Source: Hydractinia symbiolongicarpus (lineage: Eukaryota > Cnidaria > Hydrozoa > Anthoathecata > Hydractiniidae). From it: a DNA stretch of 64,000 nt. Each line of letters opens with the position of its first letter. Within the stretch, counting starts at the first letter, position 1. Below the pieces are notes generated by a model that had not been told where the DNA came from, searched no databases, and saw only the letters and a list, made by a program, of their open reading frames with translations. The stretch covers positions 32,118,001 through 32,182,000 of the forward strand of contig NC_079883.1 of assembly GCF_029227915.1 (NCBI RefSeq), written 5' to 3'. Below, one piece after another: positions 62,697-64,000 of this stretch. The translations under genes and the position numbers were made by a program.

Positions 62697-62706
62697 GTTT
62701 GTGGTG
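62697..62706. other. Internal deletion with 10 bp unrelated filler
   Basis: After AATTCCGGGC the expected 35 bases (TTGGCCCG... to AAAGTA) are replaced by GTTTGTGGTG, followed by CCCAGGGAGTAAAC, a net loss of 25 bp. The filler is the only non-satellite sequence I found. A deletion sealed with a short insertion is typical of end-joining repair, which is inference. Confidence 0.85.
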
Positions 62707-62951
62707 CCCAGGGAGTAAACTCATTTCCAGAACGATTTTTTAAATTATTTTTTCACCACTAAAACGTATAAGACTTGTAGTTTTTAAAAATGTTTTCATT
62801 TTTGATGAGACGCTGAATAAAAAAAGTTTAATCGCCGGCAAACGAAAATCCGCGATTTCCCGTAAATCCGGGCTTGGCCCGTATAGTCAAAAGTATACAA
62901 AGAAAGTACCCAGGGAGTAAACTCATTTCCCGAACGATTTTTTATATTATT

Positions 62952-62985
62952 TTTTACCACTAAACGCATGAGACTTGTAGTTTTC
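62952..62985. other. Truncated ~30 bp monomer fused to the next unit
   Basis: A unit starts as TTTTACCACTAAACGCATGA and, after GAGACTTGTAG, runs straight into TTTTCACCACTAAAACGCAT of a new unit at 62981. About 170 bp of monomer are missing. TTTTC at 62981-62985 fits both the interior (TAGTTTTCAAAA) and the joint (TTTTTTCACC), so a microhomology deletion is likely. Confidence 0.85.
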
Positions 62986-64000
62986 ACCACTAAAACGCAT
63001 AAGACTTGTAGTTTTTAAAAATGTTTTCATTTTTGATGAGACGCTGAATAAAAGAAGTTTAATCGCCGGCAAACGAAAACCCGCGATTTCCCGTAAATCC
63101 CGGCTTGGCCCGTATAGTCAAAAGTATACAAAGAAAGTACCCAGGGAGTAAACTCATTTCCCAAACGATTTTTTAAATTACTTTTTCACCACTAAAACGC
63201 ATGAGACTTGTAGTTTTTAAAAATGCTTTCATTATTGATGAGACGCTGAATAAAAGAAGTTTAATCGCCGGCAAACAAAAATCCGCGATTTCCCGTAAAT
63301 CCCGGGCTTGGCCCGTATAGTCAAAAGTATACAAAAAAAGTACCCAGGGAGTAAACTCATTTCCCGAACGATTTTTTAAATTACTTTTTCACCACTAAAA
63401 CGCATGAGACTTGTAGTTTTTAAAAATGTTTTCATTTTTGATGAGACGCTGAATAAATGAAGTTTAATCGCCGGCAAACGAAAACCCGCGATTTCCCGTA
63501 AATCCCGGGCTTGGCACGTATAGTCGAATGTATACAAAGAAAGTACCCTGTGAGTAAACTCATTTCCAGAACGATTTTTTAAATTATTTTTTCACCACTA
63601 AAACGCATAAGACTTGTAGTTTTTAAAAATATTTTCATTTTTGATGAGACGCTGAATAAAAGAAGTTTAATCGCCGGCAAACGAAAACCCGCGATTTCGC
63701 GTAAATCCCGGCTTGGCCCGTATAGTCAAAAGTATACAAAGAAAGTACCCAGGGAGTAAACTCATTTCCCGAACGATTTTTTAAATTATTTTTTCACCAC
63801 TAAAACGCATGAGACTTGTAGTTTTTAAAAATGTTTTCATTTTTGATGAGACGCTGAATAAAAGAAGTTTAATCGCCGGCAAACGAAAACCCGCGATTTC
63901 CCGTAAATCCCGGGCTTGGCGCGTATAGTCGAATGTATACAAAGAAAGTACCCTGTGAGTAAACTCATTTCCCGAACGATTTTTTAAATTTTTTTTTCCC

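Larger units (their letters stand above)
1..64000. repeat. Uninterrupted ~203 bp satellite array with higher-order structure
   Basis: The same unit of about 203 bp recurs head to tail, always in one orientation, from the first to the last base, roughly 315 times. The phase can be followed through the start word CACCACTAAAACGCATGAGAC, the core GCCGGCAAACGAAA and the tail TATACAAAGAAAGTA. Lengths vary by 1-2 bp through recurrent small deletions: CACTAAACG for CACTAAAACG, CCCTAAATCC for CCCGTAAATCC, CCCGGCTT for CCCGGGCTT. No unique sequence, gene or transposon interrupts the array and neither edge is reached. Eukaryotic centromeric or heterochromatic satellite is the best class from general knowledge of such arrays. 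I do not recognise the family, and chromosomal location cannot be read from the sequence. Confidence 0.97.
61591..64000. repeat. Right-end satellite with two broken monomers
   Basis: About 12 monomers of mixed subtypes, including a further TGATGTGACG-subtype copy near 62184 with a private GTAATACCCGG core. Here lie the only large internal length changes in the window (62697-62706 and 62952-62985), plus a CCGTAAATCCGGGCTTGG core short by one base (near 62861). The array then continues normally to the window end. Confidence 0.85.

Noticed and set aside
62697-62706. Telomere-like or inserted mobile sequence (GTTTGTGGTG)
   Set aside because: Ten bases are too few to assign, and it does not repeat. 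Repair filler is the simpler reading.
1-64000. CRISPR array
   Set aside because: The repeated unit is the entire 203 bp with no unique spacers between short identical repeats.
1-64000. Transposon, LTR or Helitron remnants
   Set aside because: No open frame for a transposase or polymerase, no terminal repeats with target duplications, and no break in satellite phase except the two small lesions near 62.7-63.0 kb.

Overview
The whole 64 kb window is one uninterrupted tandem satellite DNA array. I found no protein-coding gene, RNA gene, transposon, CRISPR array or unique sequence. The unit is about 203 bp (observed 201-204 bp), repeated head to tail in one orientation roughly 315 times. Both window ends fall inside monomers, so the array continues on both sides. 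Kilobase-scale higher-order repeats (HORs) of this kind are typical of eukaryotic centromeric, pericentromeric or subtelomeric heterochromatin. I do not recognise the monomer family and cannot name the organism. I saw no CENP-B box, telomere repeat, retroelement or flanking gene that would narrow it down.

Monomer anatomy (reference copy 771-973): a start CACCACTAAAACGCATGAGAC, an AT-rich part with a CAAAAATG/CATTTTTG dyad, a GC-rich core of about 50 bp with NaeI-like GCCGGC, CGCG and CCCGGG, four CCCG words spaced 10, 9 and 11 bp, a GTATA/TATAC dyad, and a T-rich joint (GATTTTTTAAATTATTTTTT). Many monomer subtypes coexist. They differ by linked diagnostic words: CCCGGGCTTGG, CCGGGGCTTGG, CCTGGACTCGG and CCCGGCTTGG in the core; GTCAAAAG...CCCAGGG versus GTCGAATG...CCCTGTG in the tail; TTTTTAAAAATG, TTTTCAAGAATG and CAAAAATATTTTCATA in the AT-rich part.

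Layout by higher-order structure: a 35-monomer HOR (7,096 bp spacing) at 450-7545, copied with internal expansions at 7546-15660. A 19-monomer block (about 3.85 kb) at 13966-17813 is copied at 17814-21080. A 4-monomer duplication lies at 22612-24229. A 32-monomer-spaced pair (6,484 bp) occupies 23430-26660 and 29913-33340. A 2/4/6-monomer amplification lies at 33211-36000, with a relative 3,650 bp further on. A 7-monomer tandem pair lies at 39255-42092. Trimeric HORs (605-607 bp) run from 43541 to 46569. A cluster anchored by CACCGCTAAACG lies at 48391-51640. A 17-monomer pair (3,446 bp) lies at 51960-57975, and a 9-monomer pair (1,825 bp) at 58480-61590. The last 2.4 kb contains the only two structurally broken monomers (62697-62706 and 62952-62985).

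The array reads as a record of repeated unequal exchange and local conversion at many unit sizes, with variants at CpG sites. Short open frames on both strands (60-121 codons) are by-products of the repeat. All offsets were obtained by comparing coordinates of shared rare variants by eye, so block edges are approximate to within about one monomer unless stated.
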